Origin: Candidatus Sumerlaeota bacterium
GTDB lineage: Bacteria; Sumerlaeota; Sumerlaeia; Sumerlaeales; Sumerlaeaceae
Direction: 5' to 3'
DNA: 38,993 nucleotides
Assembly: GCA_026398535.1 (NCBI GenBank)
Contig: JAPLSQ010000079.1
Span: 1 to 38,993, forward strand
Positions 26,406-34,350 of this stretch are shown in pieces (within the stretch, counting starts at the first letter, position 1; each line of letters starts with the position of its first letter). The notes beneath the pieces are model-generated. The model was given only the letters and a program-made list of their open reading frames with translations, was not told the origin of the DNA and did not search any database. A program made the position numbers and the translations under genes.

Positions 26406-26420
26406 TCACGGCAGCCGTGA
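26406..26420. promoter_or_regulatory. perfect 15-base palindrome in HU leader, next to TTGACA
   Basis: The arms TCACGGC / GCCGTGA surround one A. On the reverse strand, TTGACA (26426-26421) immediately precedes the palindrome, so it would occupy the spacer of a promoter with that -35 box. The matching -10 region (near 26398-26403) is poor. This could be an operator or a transcript hairpin. Confidence 0.4.
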
Positions 26421-26603
26421 TGTCAAGTCTATTATTAATAAAGCTTTGCGGGGGCGCATCTGCTATTAGAGCTACGTATATATATAATACCACTCTTCAG
26501 CGGATACTGTACGAATTCGTTACTTTGCGCGCGCCGCAACGGCGATTTTCACTCTGATTCTCGGATGAATGACAACAACTTATTTTTTAGAATCACCGTG
26601 TAA

Positions 26604-26804
26604 AAACACCACAAAAACGGCCTTTCCATCACCTGTGTTGCCGTTGACTACGGCCCTGCGGCTTGGACAAACCGCATCTGCGACCTCTCCCCAGGTGCCG
26701 CCAAAGCACTCGGCCTCGTCACCGACGACCACTGCGTTGTCCTCATCTGGGCCGACTCAGACGACGACACCAACCAGCCCAGCGCATTCCTCGACGACGT
26801 CTAA
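26604..26804 (+). pseudogene. remnant of RlpA-like double-psi beta-barrel gene
   Basis: This frame has no start codon. It opens after a TAA at 26601 and runs 66 codons to TAA at 26802. It reads HHKNGLSITCVAVDYGPAAW, then TNRICDLSPGAAKALGL. This is the core of the RlpA/DPBB fold, where the family has NGKSVTVRVNDRGP and RIIDLS..AAK.LG. The N-terminal signal peptide and first strands are missing, and the catalytic-type Asp-Arg-Gly-Pro has become Asp-Tyr-Gly-Pro. The C-terminal SDDDTNQPSAFLDDV is not family-like. It is best read as a decayed fragment of a septal lytic-transglycosylase-like gene, or of a related cell-wall DPBB protein. Confidence 0.6.
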
Positions 26805-26945
26805 TACAAAAGCTCGCCGCACAAGCACGGCTCGCACGTCGCTTCGCTCCGCGGCTGGCTATTGCGCCCGTCGTTCGTGCCACCATTTATCGCTATCGCT
26901 CTAAATAGTGTCACGCCCGCCAGACGCTTCCAGCCTTGATCGGAT

Positions 26946-26978
26946 TCGGGACCGCGGGCATCTTGCCCGCATGATCAC
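26946..26978 (+). repeat. palindromic dispersed repeat, copy E
   Basis: This copy has perfect GCGGGCA / TGCCCGC arms with loop TCT. It lies between the RlpA-like remnant and the Gfo/Idh/MocA gene. Like copy A it continues with ATGATCAC and then a nearby TGTC, suggesting that the element extends to about 40 bases. Confidence 0.85.
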
Positions 26979-27157
26979 CCTGTCATCTGCCTTGTGCGGC
27001 TTTTGCTCATCGGCTCTCCTCTGGGCCGGGCCTGTTTTACCTCCAACTGATGATCCGTTCATATCGTCATTCAAGCATTTATGCCAGAATCCGCTTGCGT
27101 TCAGCGGTTCAAGCCAAACTTTAAATAACAACAATTAATGAACAGGAAAAAGGTCAA

Positions 27158-28276
27158 ATGACAATTCGTGTAGGAATCATCGGTTGCGGAGGCATCGCCA
27201 ACGAGCACATGAACGGCTATCAAGCATGCGAGGATGTGAAAGTGACAGCCTGCGCCGATCTCAACCTCGAACGCGCAAAACAATTCGCCAAAAAGTACGG
27301 CATACCCAAAGTGTTCGGCGATTACAGAAAAGTGCTCGAGCAAAAACAGATCAACGCTGTTTCCGTCTGCACCCCAAACTACGCACACGCTGAACCCGCC
27401 ATCGCCGCGCTCAACCATGGCATTCACGTCCTGTGCGAAAAGCCCATCGCCATGAATGCCGGCGAGGCGGCCAAAATGCTCAAGGCCGCCCGCACCGGCA
27501 AAGCGCTGCTCACCATCGGCCACCACATGCGGTTCATTCCCTGTTCACAATTCCTTAAAAACATGATCAATGAAGGGGATCTTGGCAGTATCTATTACGG
27601 GCGTTCACAGGCGCTGCGCCGGCGAGGCGTGCCCGGCTGGGGACAGTTTCACATCAAAGAAAAATCCGGCGGCGGCCCCCTGATCGATATCGGCGTCCAC
27701 GCGCTCGATCTTATCTTATGGCTCATGGGAAGCCCCGAACCCGCAACGGTCAGCGGCAACGTCTACACGAAATTCGGCAATCGTCCCGATTTTTTCAGCC
27801 GGTGGGGCGATTACAAACGCGAGGATTACGACGTCGAGGACTTCGCCTGCGGCTACGTGAAATTCACCAACGGCGCCGCGCTCTCGCTCGAGGCATGCTG
27901 GGCGGCACACCTGCCCGAAATGGATGCATTCCCCCAGTTGATTCTCGGCGACAAGGGCGGAGCGCTCATCGCACCCCATGCCCCCGAACCCGTTCGAATC
28001 TCAACAACTCGCGGCGAGACGCTCATGAACATCATCCCCGCCGATTTCCCGGACGTCAGACCCCACACCGAAGAAGTGAAACACTGGGTGGCGTGTCTGC
28101 GCGGGGAAAAGGAAGTGCTCGTCAAACCCGAGGAGTCGCTCAACGTTCAGCGCGTCATCGACGCCATTTATACCTCCAGCGAATCGGGACATGAAGTGAT
28201 CATCAATCAGCCCTTATCAGCCCCGTCCGCCAACAAACCCGGCAAAAAGAACGCGACCGCAGGATCGAGGAAGTGA
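27158..28276 (+). CDS. Gfo/Idh/MocA family oxidoreductase
   Basis: A cytoplasmic NAD(P)-dependent sugar or cyclitol dehydrogenase, 372 aa. The Rossmann motif VGIIGCGGIANEHMNGY is at the N-terminus. The conserved HVLCEKPIAMNAGEA carries the Glu-Lys-Pro typical of the family, and the C-terminal GFO/IDH domain includes GGGPLIDIGVHALDLILWLMG with the conserved Asp and His. An Ala/Lys-rich tail of ~20 residues ends the protein. AAAAGG precedes the ATG. The substrate is not predictable. Glycosyltransferase and polysaccharide genes nearby make nucleotide-sugar or glycan-derived sugar metabolism plausible. Confidence 0.92.
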   Translation: MTIRVGIIGCGGIANEHMNGYQACEDVKVTACADLNLERAKQFAKKYGIPKVFGDYRKVLEQKQINAVSVCTPNYAHAEPAIAALNHGIHVLCEKPIAMNAGEAAKMLKAARTGKALLTIGHHMRFIPCSQFLKNMINEGDLGSIYYGRSQALRRRGVPGWGQFHIKEKSGGGPLIDIGVHALDLILWLMGSPEPATVSGNVYTKFGNRPDFFSRWGDYKREDYDVEDFACGYVKFTNGAALSLEACWAAHLPEMDAFPQLILGDKGGALIAPHAPEPVRISTTRGETLMNIIPADFPDVRPHTEEVKHWVACLRGEKEVLVKPEESLNVQRVIDAIYTSSESGHEVIINQPLSAPSANKPGKKNATAGSRK

Positions 28277-28475
28277 GATTCGCGCGCCTCACAAAAACAA
28301 AATAAACTTGCAAACGTACCGCCACGATGGACTATGTCCTCGTGTCCCACAAACATGCAAACAGCGATTATTCCAGCCAAATGCGTTGTATTAGAATAAA
28401 TTGTGTGGTCTGCAAGCCGTATGAATGATGCCGGACCGTAATTTCGCTCAATGACTGTTTCAAAATAACCAAACC

Positions 28476-29996
28476 ATGATCAATATTGCACAGGACGGCC
28501 AGCCAACATGGTCGATAGTGTTGATTGCTGTCTATTTTGTCTGCCTGGTATTCCTGGCTTTTTTCAGCACACACCGTTATCTCATGCTGTTCCTTTATTA
28601 TAAAAGACGGCCTTCCTATCGTCCCGAACGCTCCCCTGCCGGCGTCGAACCGCCCGTCACCATTCAGTTACCCATCTATAATGAACGGTATGTTGTCGAA
28701 CGATTGATCGACAGCGTCGGCAAGCTTGATTATCCGGCCGACAAACTGCAAATACAGGTTCTGGACGACTCCACGGATGAAACCTGCGGCTTGGCGCGTT
28801 CATGCGTTGAAAGACTCAGAAACCGCGGTGTCAACATTGAACATATCCGCCGCGGCAATCGCATCGGCTACAAGGCCGGAGCCTTGCAGGAGGGGTTGAA
28901 AACCGCCACGGGTGAATTCGTGGCGATTTTCGACGCCGATTTTGTGCCCCCGTTCGACTTTCTCAGAATGATCATGCACAAGTTTGCCGAACCGCGCGTG
29001 GCAATGGTTCAGATGCGTTGGGGGCACCTCAATCGCCAGTATTCCCTCCTCACCAAGCTCCAGTCAATCATGCTCGACGCGCATTTCGTCATTGAGCACT
29101 CGGCGCGCCACAGTTCCGGGCGCTTCTTCAACTTCAACGGCACGGCGGGCGTCTGGCGCAAATCCGCGATCTTCGACGCCGGAGGCTGGCAGCACGACAC
29201 GCTCACCGAAGACCTTGACCTTTCCTACCGGGCACAGTTGCGCGGCTGGAAATTCGAGTATCTTCCGGCCGTGATCGTCCCCGCCGAACTGCCCGTTGAG
29301 ATCAACGCCTTCAAAAGCCAGCAGCATCGCTGGACAAAGGGCGCCGTGCAGACCGCCGTCAAACTCCTTCCCCGCGTCATCGTCAGCCGCATCCCCCTCT
29401 ATGTCAAAATGGAAGCCATTGTCCATCTCACTAATAATCTCGCCTATCTTCTCATGCTCGTGCTTTCGCTGATGATGCTGCCCGTTCTGCTGGTCCGCGA
29501 GTCATGGAATTTCCAGATGCCGTTCTGGGTTGATTTGCTGCTTTTCTTCGCCGCGACGGTCTCCGTCGTAGCCTTTTACACCGCCGGACAGGCCGAAATA
29601 CGTCCCTTATGGTACAGACAATTGCATTACATCCCCCTCATGATGTCGCTTGGAATAGGCCTTTGCGTCATTAATGCCAAGGCGGTCATGGAAGGCTTGC
29701 TGGGCATCAAAAGCGGTTTTGTTCGCACGCCCAAGATGGGCGATGCGGCAAAAGCGCCCAATGGCAACAGGGCTTTGCGGATAAAATCATATTTCACCCG
29801 ATCGTCCGGCATCGCGCTTGCCGAATTGGCGCTGGCAATTTACTACGCCTGCATTGTGGTCCACTGCATCACCCACAACAACTATTACGCCCTCCCGTTC
29901 ATGCTGCTCTTCCTTTTCGGATTCGGCTATGTCGGATTTCTCTCCCTGGCTTCGATGATCCGGCTGCCGTTCACGCGCGCCGCCACAGCCGCATAA
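28476..29996 (+). CDS. membrane GT2 glycosyltransferase, cellulose/mannan synthase-like
   Basis: A processive-type family 2 glycosyltransferase, 506 aa. One TM helix at ~12-32 precedes the catalytic GT-A domain (~55-300). It shows all the expected motifs: VLDDSTDET (nucleotide-sugar Asp), FDADFVPP (DxD), TEDLDLSYRAQLRGW (catalytic Asp in TED) and QQHRWTKG (acceptor channel Q-x-x-R-W). Four or five TM helices follow (~315-500). The arrangement resembles bacterial CslA-like beta-mannan/glucomannan synthases and cellulose synthase without the PilZ domain. Direct control by c-di-GMP through a fused PilZ domain is therefore not seen. It is probably an exopolysaccharide synthase. The sugar is unknown. 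Confidence 0.9.
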   Translation: MINIAQDGQPTWSIVLIAVYFVCLVFLAFFSTHRYLMLFLYYKRRPSYRPERSPAGVEPPVTIQLPIYNERYVVERLIDSVGKLDYPADKLQIQVLDDSTDETCGLARSCVERLRNRGVNIEHIRRGNRIGYKAGALQEGLKTATGEFVAIFDADFVPPFDFLRMIMHKFAEPRVAMVQMRWGHLNRQYSLLTKLQSIMLDAHFVIEHSARHSSGRFFNFNGTAGVWRKSAIFDAGGWQHDTLTEDLDLSYRAQLRGWKFEYLPAVIVPAELPVEINAFKSQQHRWTKGAVQTAVKLLPRVIVSRIPLYVKMEAIVHLTNNLAYLLMLVLSLMMLPVLLVRESWNFQMPFWVDLLLFFAATVSVVAFYTAGQAEIRPLWYRQLHYIPLMMSLGIGLCVINAKAVMEGLLGIKSGFVRTPKMGDAAKAPNGNRALRIKSYFTRSSGIALAELALAIYYACIVVHCITHNNYYALPFMLLFLFGFGYVGFLSLASMIRLPFTRAATAA

Positions 29997-30191
29997 GCCA
30001 TCGATCCGATCAAACGCCTCGCATAAATCCCCCCCGACCGCCGCAATATTTCCCCTCCCTTGCCTCACCGGCAAACGTTAATATGAAAAATGTTGGATAA
30101 TCGGCATCGTATCCGCAGCCTTGAATGCAAATGACGGTTGCACTCTGGACTTGGATGAATCCTTGGAGCGTGCGCGGTGTTCCCGGGGCGC

Positions 30192-31049
30192 TCAATACTT
30201 GTGAAATTTAAGCGGGGGGGCCGGAGAGGCCAGCCCGTGACGCGCGCACCTGCGAAAAAACTCGTTGAGCCCGGCAATGTGCTGATCGTCCAGATCATAG
30301 CAGAGATTGTGCCTGTAATAATCGAGCAGGCGCGCCGCATCCCCGCCCAGCACATGCGCGCCCTCCGCCGCAATGATCTCAAGATCGCGCAGACCCGCGT
30401 CCCGGGCCTCAAGAAATCTGGCGTTCAGATGCCGGCGTCTTGCCGATGGATGAACAAGCCATGCCGCAAACACAAAGGGCAGTCCTGTCAGACTGTTCCA
30501 CATTTCGCCAAGATCGTAAACGCGGGCATGGTGTCCTTTGCGCGCTTCGATGAGGGCGCGATCGCCGATTCTCAGAAGCGCGTCTTGCTCCCCGCGCGGA
30601 ACAAGCCTGCCCCCGCGGGACCGCACGGTTGCGCCCTCGCGATAATCAATCTTCAGGCCATATTCGGCAATCAGTATCTTCAGCAGATTGACCGAGGTCA
30701 GACTTGTCCGGTCGAGACGAATGCTGCGGACATTTTCCAGGCGCGTTTTCGAGAAAAGCAGCACGCTTCCCACCCGGTCGTTCGCGCCGATGGCGATGCC
30801 CGGAATGATCGTGTAGCAGGGGCGGAGAAGATACTCCATGACAGGGGCGATTGCCACATCGACCCCGCCATCGCGCAACATGCCTGCCAGCCGGCGGGGG
30901 CTCGACGCCTTCAGTTCCATCATCCGGTCGTGGCGGCCGCCCGCGCGAACAGCCGCGCCCGCGCGTTCTTGAAATGCCCGGATCAGCGGCAGCACATTCA
31001 AATACGGGAGCACGCCAACCCTTAAGATCCGCCGCGTTTCGGAAGGCAT
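30192..31049 (-). CDS. mqnA: chorismate dehydratase of futalosine menaquinone pathway
   Basis: MqnA, 285 aa, converts chorismate to 3-[(1-carboxyvinyl)oxy]benzoate, the first step of the futalosine route to menaquinone. The N-terminal RVGVLPYLNVLPLI and then GGVDVAIAPVMEYL, LDRTSLTSVNLLKIL and LGEMWNSLTGLPFVFAAWLV are the family landmarks of this periplasmic-binding-protein-like fold. The ATG at 31049 is chosen because it lies five bases after the DUF502 stop and just before the conserved strand. A longer in-frame start at 31121 would overlap DUF502. It is the last gene of a reverse operon. Other mqn genes are not in the window. Confidence 0.93.
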   Translation of the reverse strand: MPSETRRILRVGVLPYLNVLPLIRAFQERAGAAVRAGGRHDRMMELKASSPRRLAGMLRDGGVDVAIAPVMEYLLRPCYTIIPGIAIGANDRVGSVLLFSKTRLENVRSIRLDRTSLTSVNLLKILIAEYGLKIDYREGATVRSRGGRLVPRGEQDALLRIGDRALIEARKGHHARVYDLGEMWNSLTGLPFVFAAWLVHPSARRRHLNARFLEARDAGLRDLEIIAAEGAHVLGGDAARLLDYYRHNLCYDLDDQHIAGLNEFFRRCARHGLASPAPPLKFHKY

Positions 31050-31053
31050 TAAA

Positions 31054-31776
31054 TCATGCGTTCCCCGGCTTTGTCTGGCTGTTTGCGGGCATGAAGGAGG
31101 GCGCATAAGGCCGCCGTTCAAAAGCCGGATGTCCCATGATGCCGCCTGAGATGATGAGCTTCATCGCCTCTTCGACAGTATAGTTGGTTTCCCACACCTC
31201 GTCTGAGCGAAAATAGAGCAGCCATCCCGCGGGAGGCACCATCTGCATTGGTATGAAAACGCGGACGTAAAGAACGTCATCGGCCTGGCTTTCGCCCGTG
31301 ACGAATCCGACCCCGTAACATCCGCGCCGCGGATATTCCACCACCACAACCTTGCGCTCCACCGTGCCCGTCGAGGGCTGATTAAGCGTGTCGATGAGCT
31401 GTTTTGACGTGTTGTAGAGGAGTTTCACGATGGGGATGCGCGCAAGGATGGCGTCGGTGAGCGAAATTGACCGCCGGATTAAAAACGTTGTCGACAACAA
31501 GCCGATAAGATAGATGATCCCGACCGTGCAAACCAGCGCGACAAGGGTTGCCACGAACTTGTTGCCAAGCCAGGGAATGCGCGCCAGCTCATTGAGCCAA
31601 TCGGCGCCCGCGAACATGCCGAATATCCAATAACAGATGAACACGGTGACGGCGATCGGGGTGACCGTGATCAGTCCGGCAAAAAGTTTGCCGCGGATGT
31701 GCCCCATCACAGCCGGCGCGACGCTGCGCGGCTTGATGGGCGTGAAAAAGATGGAACCTTGTGGTTGATCATTCAT
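31054..31776 (-). CDS. DUF502 family membrane protein
   Basis: A 240-aa protein with two predicted TM helices (~30-58 with GLITVTPIAVTVFICYWIFG and ~72-97) and a conserved soluble C-terminal half: ARIPIVKLLYNTSKQLIDTL, VEYPRRGCYGVGFVTGE and VFIPMQMVPPAGWLLY. This is the DUF502 pattern, widespread in bacteria and plants (related to plant COV proteins), with no established biochemical function. It starts in an ATGA overlap with the upstream sensor kinase, and mqnA follows five bases after its stop, so the three are co-translated. Confidence 0.93.
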   Translation of the reverse strand: MNDQPQGSIFFTPIKPRSVAPAVMGHIRGKLFAGLITVTPIAVTVFICYWIFGMFAGADWLNELARIPWLGNKFVATLVALVCTVGIIYLIGLLSTTFLIRRSISLTDAILARIPIVKLLYNTSKQLIDTLNQPSTGTVERKVVVVEYPRRGCYGVGFVTGESQADDVLYVRVFIPMQMVPPAGWLLYFRSDEVWETNYTVEEAMKLIISGGIMGHPAFERRPYAPSFMPANSQTKPGNA

Positions 31777-33161
31777 AATTTTGTATCGCTCCAGCGTGGT
31801 AATTCTATGATGAAACAGGCCCCGCGCTGATCCATGTTGTTCTCGGCGCGGATGCGCCCATTGTGTTCCTCGATAATCTTGCGCGTTATGGCAAGACCGA
31901 AACCGGAACCTCCTTTGCGCATGCTGAAAAACACATCAAACACTTTCTTCTGGTTCTCCAGCGGCATTCCGGGGCCGGTGTCGGAGATGGTCAAGGAAAT
32001 CCAGTTGTGTTTCATCGGTTGTATGACCACGCGAATCTGTTTTTTCACCGCCCCGTCGAGCATCTGAATCGCATTGAGCAGAATATTTCGCAGCGCCTGG
32101 TGAAGCAGCCGGCGGTCTCCATCGATCGTCGTGGCGCTGTCGGGCGGCGACAGCAAATCGCACGCCACGCCGGCATGGCGCAATTGCTCCGAATGATAAC
32201 CGATGAGCTCGGCGGCCAGACCGCGCAATGAAAAGGTGGTGGCGCCCTCTTTGTTCGGCAGCGCAAAATCAAGGAAACTGGAAAGAGTCGAGTTGAGCCG
32301 CAACACCTCGTTCTGCAAGCGCTGCGACAGATCGCTGGCCCGGAGCCGCGCTTCCCGCGAGTTGTCCGCAAGCTCCTCGCGGACAACCTCGAGGTTGATG
32401 TTCATCGCGCTCAGCGGATTGCGTATTTCATGGGCAAGCCCGGATGCAAGCGTTCCCACGTAGGCCATCCGGTCAAGCGCCGCGTTGCGCTGCTGCAGAA
32501 TGAGCTGCCTTGAAAACAACCTCCATAAAATCCAGAACACCAGGATCAGGAAACCCAGCAACAGGGCGCACTGCAAAACCAGCGCGCGCGTGATGTTGTG
32601 GCTGGTCGTTTCAATGCGCTGAAACGCCGGGGTCTGCGTCACCTTGAGCCGGATCTCGCCCATTTGCTGCCCGTCGAGAACAATCGGTTCCGTGATCTCT
32701 TTCAGGTTGGCGGATTCCGTGGCGACCGTGACCTCGACATTGTCCTTGCCGCCGGCCGGCACCTGGGCGGTGTAAGGGGCGGCCCCGGGGGGCTGCGATC
32801 GGATGGTCTGCTCGCTGCCCTTTATCTGCGAAATCACACGGTTGCCGCCCGCATCGAAGACACCCGCCCATACGACACTTTTGTTGACACGTAAAATGAC
32901 CTCGGTCATGGGGGCAATACGGTCACGGATCATGGGATTGCCAACGCTGCCGTCCGATTGGCCGCTCATAAGTTTCAGGATATCGCGCGAAAGCTGGCGC
33001 GCCTGCTCCTGGGCCAGCGATATGGCCGCCTCCACATTGCCTTTCTGCAGCATGTTGATATAATAACTGCCGAGCGCGAACGTGATGAACACGACAGCCA
33101 GCAGGCTCACCGTGCAGGCAACCGCCACCTTGACGCGGAAACTCAATGCGCGCAGATTCAT
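31773..33161 (-). CDS. membrane sensor histidine kinase (NtrB/ZraS-like)
   Basis: A 462-aa kinase from the ATG at 33161, which overlaps the stop of the preceding small ORF (ATGA). An in-frame TTG at 33173 would add four residues. TM1 (~12-32), a periplasmic sensor of ~150 aa and TM2 (~187-210) lead without a clear HAMP into HisKA (LASGLAHEIRNPLSAMNIN, phospho-His) and HATPase_c (NILLNAIQML; DTGPGMP; GGSGFGLAITRKI). No response regulator is adjacent, so the partner is elsewhere. The sensed signal is unknown. Its coupling to DUF502 and mqnA hints at an envelope or respiratory cue (inference). Confidence 0.92.
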   Translation of the reverse strand: MNLRALSFRVKVAVACTVSLLAVVFITFALGSYYINMLQKGNVEAAISLAQEQARQLSRDILKLMSGQSDGSVGNPMIRDRIAPMTEVILRVNKSVVWAGVFDAGGNRVISQIKGSEQTIRSQPPGAAPYTAQVPAGGKDNVEVTVATESANLKEITEPIVLDGQQMGEIRLKVTQTPAFQRIETTSHNITRALVLQCALLLGFLILVFWILWRLFSRQLILQQRNAALDRMAYVGTLASGLAHEIRNPLSAMNINLEVVREELADNSREARLRASDLSQRLQNEVLRLNSTLSSFLDFALPNKEGATTFSLRGLAAELIGYHSEQLRHAGVACDLLSPPDSATTIDGDRRLLHQALRNILLNAIQMLDGAVKKQIRVVIQPMKHNWISLTISDTGPGMPLENQKKVFDVFFSMRKGGSGFGLAITRKIIEEHNGRIRAENNMDQRGACFIIELPRWSDTKL

Positions 33162-33334
33162 GTTTTCGGCCAAGGCTTGTTATCTTGTTTCGGCGGCTCA
33201 AGAGCATTGCCCGTCCCGCTGATTGAGCGGCCGCCGCTGCCGCGTCTCAAACAGGCCGCATGCTCCCACACGGCAAGTATAATGGCCGCGCCGATAACAA
33301 TGGCTCCAAATATGACCGGAATCGGTTCTTCCAT
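33158..33334 (-). CDS. small single-pass membrane ORF before the sensor kinase
   Basis: A 58-codon frame, MEEPIPVIFGAIVIGAAIIL and onward. Residues ~6-22 form one hydrophobic helix, followed by a basic, Gly/Ser-rich stretch (LRRGSGGRSISG) and a Pro/Lys tail. Its TGA overlaps the ATG of the sensor kinase by four bases, the same coupling used between the next genes, which supports it as real. No strong Shine-Dalgarno precedes it. An extended -10 element lies only about 12 bases upstream, so it might be leaderless. I do not recognise a family. Confidence 0.5.
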   Translation of the reverse strand: MEEPIPVIFGAIVIGAAIILAVWEHAACLRRGSGGRSISGTGNALEPPKQDNKPWPKT

Positions 33335-33345
33335 GCAATCACATC

Positions 33346-33354
33346 ATTATAACA
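33346..33354 (-). promoter_or_regulatory. candidate extended -10 promoter element
   Basis: The reverse strand reads TGTTATAAT, a perfect extended -10 (TGnTATAAT), without a clear -35. Transcription would start near 33339, a few bases before the small ORF at 33334, giving an almost leaderless mRNA for the operon. Confidence 0.35.
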
Positions 33355-33385
33355 CATACATGCGGCATGAGCCGGCATGCATTTC

Positions 33386-33410
33386 GGTTCTCTGTGTCTC
33401 TGTGGTGAAC
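33386..33410. repeat. candidate dispersed-repeat core (TTCACCACAGAGACACAGAG)
   Basis: On the reverse strand the sequence begins GTTCACCACAGAGACACAGA. I recognise this string as one that recurs between genes in unrelated bacterial genomes and is often mis-annotated as short ORFs containing HHRDTEN. Only one copy is in this window, so repeat status is recalled, not shown. Confidence 0.35.
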
Positions 33411-33486
33411 CACCCCACAGGGGGGCATTATCCGCGTCATCCTGGATGTTGCAAGACAGTTTTCCGGCCCGCCCCACGGGCTCCGC

Positions 33487-33840
33487 CTATTGTTTTTGCT
33501 GAGTGTCGGCAAGCGCGGCAAGCGCCTCGTCAATCGTGGGATACATGGGAAACAGGGGCGTGAAACCGGCAATATCGAAGACTTCGCGGATATGCCCGCT
33601 TGCGGCCGCGATCACCAGCCGCCCTCCCTGCTCTTTCAGGCGCTTGATAACAATGAGCAGAACGCGCAGACCGGAACTGCTGATGTAGTCGGCGCCGGAC
33701 AGATCAAGAACGAAATCGCATCCGCCGCGATTGATGCCCGCGATAATGGCATCCTGTAACTGGCCTGAAGTCGTCACATCGATTTTCCCTGTTATGGTGA
33801 GAACCTCGCTTGTGCCGCTGGTGCTCTCCTTTATTTCCAT
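33487..33840 (-). CDS. STAS-domain anti-sigma factor antagonist (RsbV/SpoIIAA-like)
   Basis: A 117-aa single STAS domain. The core shows VLTITGKIDVTTSGQL, FVLDLSGADYISSSGLRVLL, whose Ser in the Asp-x-x-x-Ser-Ser region is the likely phosphorylation site, and GGRLVIAAA. In partner switching the unphosphorylated form binds the RsbW-like kinase and frees its target. It lies 14 bp after the RsbW-like gene and has GGAGAG before its ATG. It is the last gene of the signalling run. Confidence 0.93.
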   Translation of the reverse strand: MEIKESTSGTSEVLTITGKIDVTTSGQLQDAIIAGINRGGCDFVLDLSGADYISSSGLRVLLIVIKRLKEQGGRLVIAAASGHIREVFDIAGFTPLFPMYPTIDEALAALADTQQKQ

Positions 33841-33854
33841 TTCTCTCTCCAGCC

Positions 33855-34277
33855 TTATTGACCCGAAATGCGTTTTCGCATGACAAGGTGGTTTATGCCG
33901 TTTGTGCGGCTATATTGAATTGTGTCCATGATTTTTTTGACCAGGTGAAGACCGAGACCGCCGATGGGACGCTCCTCCAGCGGTTGCGTGATATCGGGCG
34001 TTGGAGCCTCCAGGGGGTTGAACGGGAGCCCGTCATCCTCAACCTCAATCGACAATTCATCGCCGTGAACACGCAACCGCACCATGATCTGGTGAGCCCC
34101 ATCATCGTTGTAGGCATACTTGATGACATTCGATATGATTTCCTCAAGAACAAGGTTCATATCAAAAAGCGCGCTTGATGGCAATGCCTGCTCCCCGCTG
34201 AAAGTCTCGGCCAGCACGCTCAGCCTCTGTATCTCCGAGAGATCGTTCTTCAACACAACATCCAGGACGCCGTTCAT
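33855..34277 (-). CDS. RsbW/SpoIIAB-like serine kinase (anti-sigma type HATPase)
   Basis: A small GHKL ATPase, 140 aa from ATG 34277, preceded by AGGATGGGA. The N box is MNLVLEEIISNVIKYAYND, the G1 region VEDDGLPFNPLEA and the G2 loop IGGLGLHLVKKIMD. It would phosphorylate the STAS protein encoded next and bind a sigma factor or other target. Longer in-frame starts (34325, and 34376, which would overlap the phosphatase gene) are possible but precede the family's MNxVL-like beginning. No sigma factor gene is in the window. Confidence 0.9.
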   Translation of the reverse strand: MNGVLDVVLKNDLSEIQRLSVLAETFSGEQALPSSALFDMNLVLEEIISNVIKYAYNDDGAHQIMVRLRVHGDELSIEVEDDGLPFNPLEAPTPDITQPLEERPIGGLGLHLVKKIMDTIQYSRTNGINHLVMRKRISGQ

Positions 34278-34350
34278 GCGGTCCCATCCTGAGCAGGCAT
34301 CGCGATTACCCAATCCAGATGCCATGCGCCTGATTTGACGCGCATTCGTT

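Larger units (their letters stand above)
26359..27157. other. 799-bp gap without an intact gene
   Basis: From left to right the gap holds: the HU gene leader with a perfect palindrome (26406-26420); an AT-rich stretch with TATTATATATATA on the reverse strand (around 26478-26492), a possible -10 region for HU; a decayed RlpA-type reading frame (26604-26804); palindromic repeat copy E (26946-26978); and a presumably regulatory stretch before the oxidoreductase gene. Overlapping frames on the forward strand here are Pro/Ser/Thr- or Arg-rich and look like shadows. Confidence 0.7.

Noticed and set aside
26569..26904. A 111-codon forward frame in the 799-bp gap
   Set aside because: Its Ser/Thr/Pro-rich low-complexity product is the shifted reading of the RlpA-like remnant, which lies in another frame of the same DNA.
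17712..26978. CRISPR array as an explanation of the 33-bp repeats
   Set aside because: The copies are kilobases apart, with no regular spacers and no cas genes nearby.
33440..33486. Rho-independent terminator after the STAS gene
   Set aside because: A GCCCG/CGGGC hairpin can be drawn downstream of the stop on the reverse strand, but no T-run follows, so it is too weak to call.
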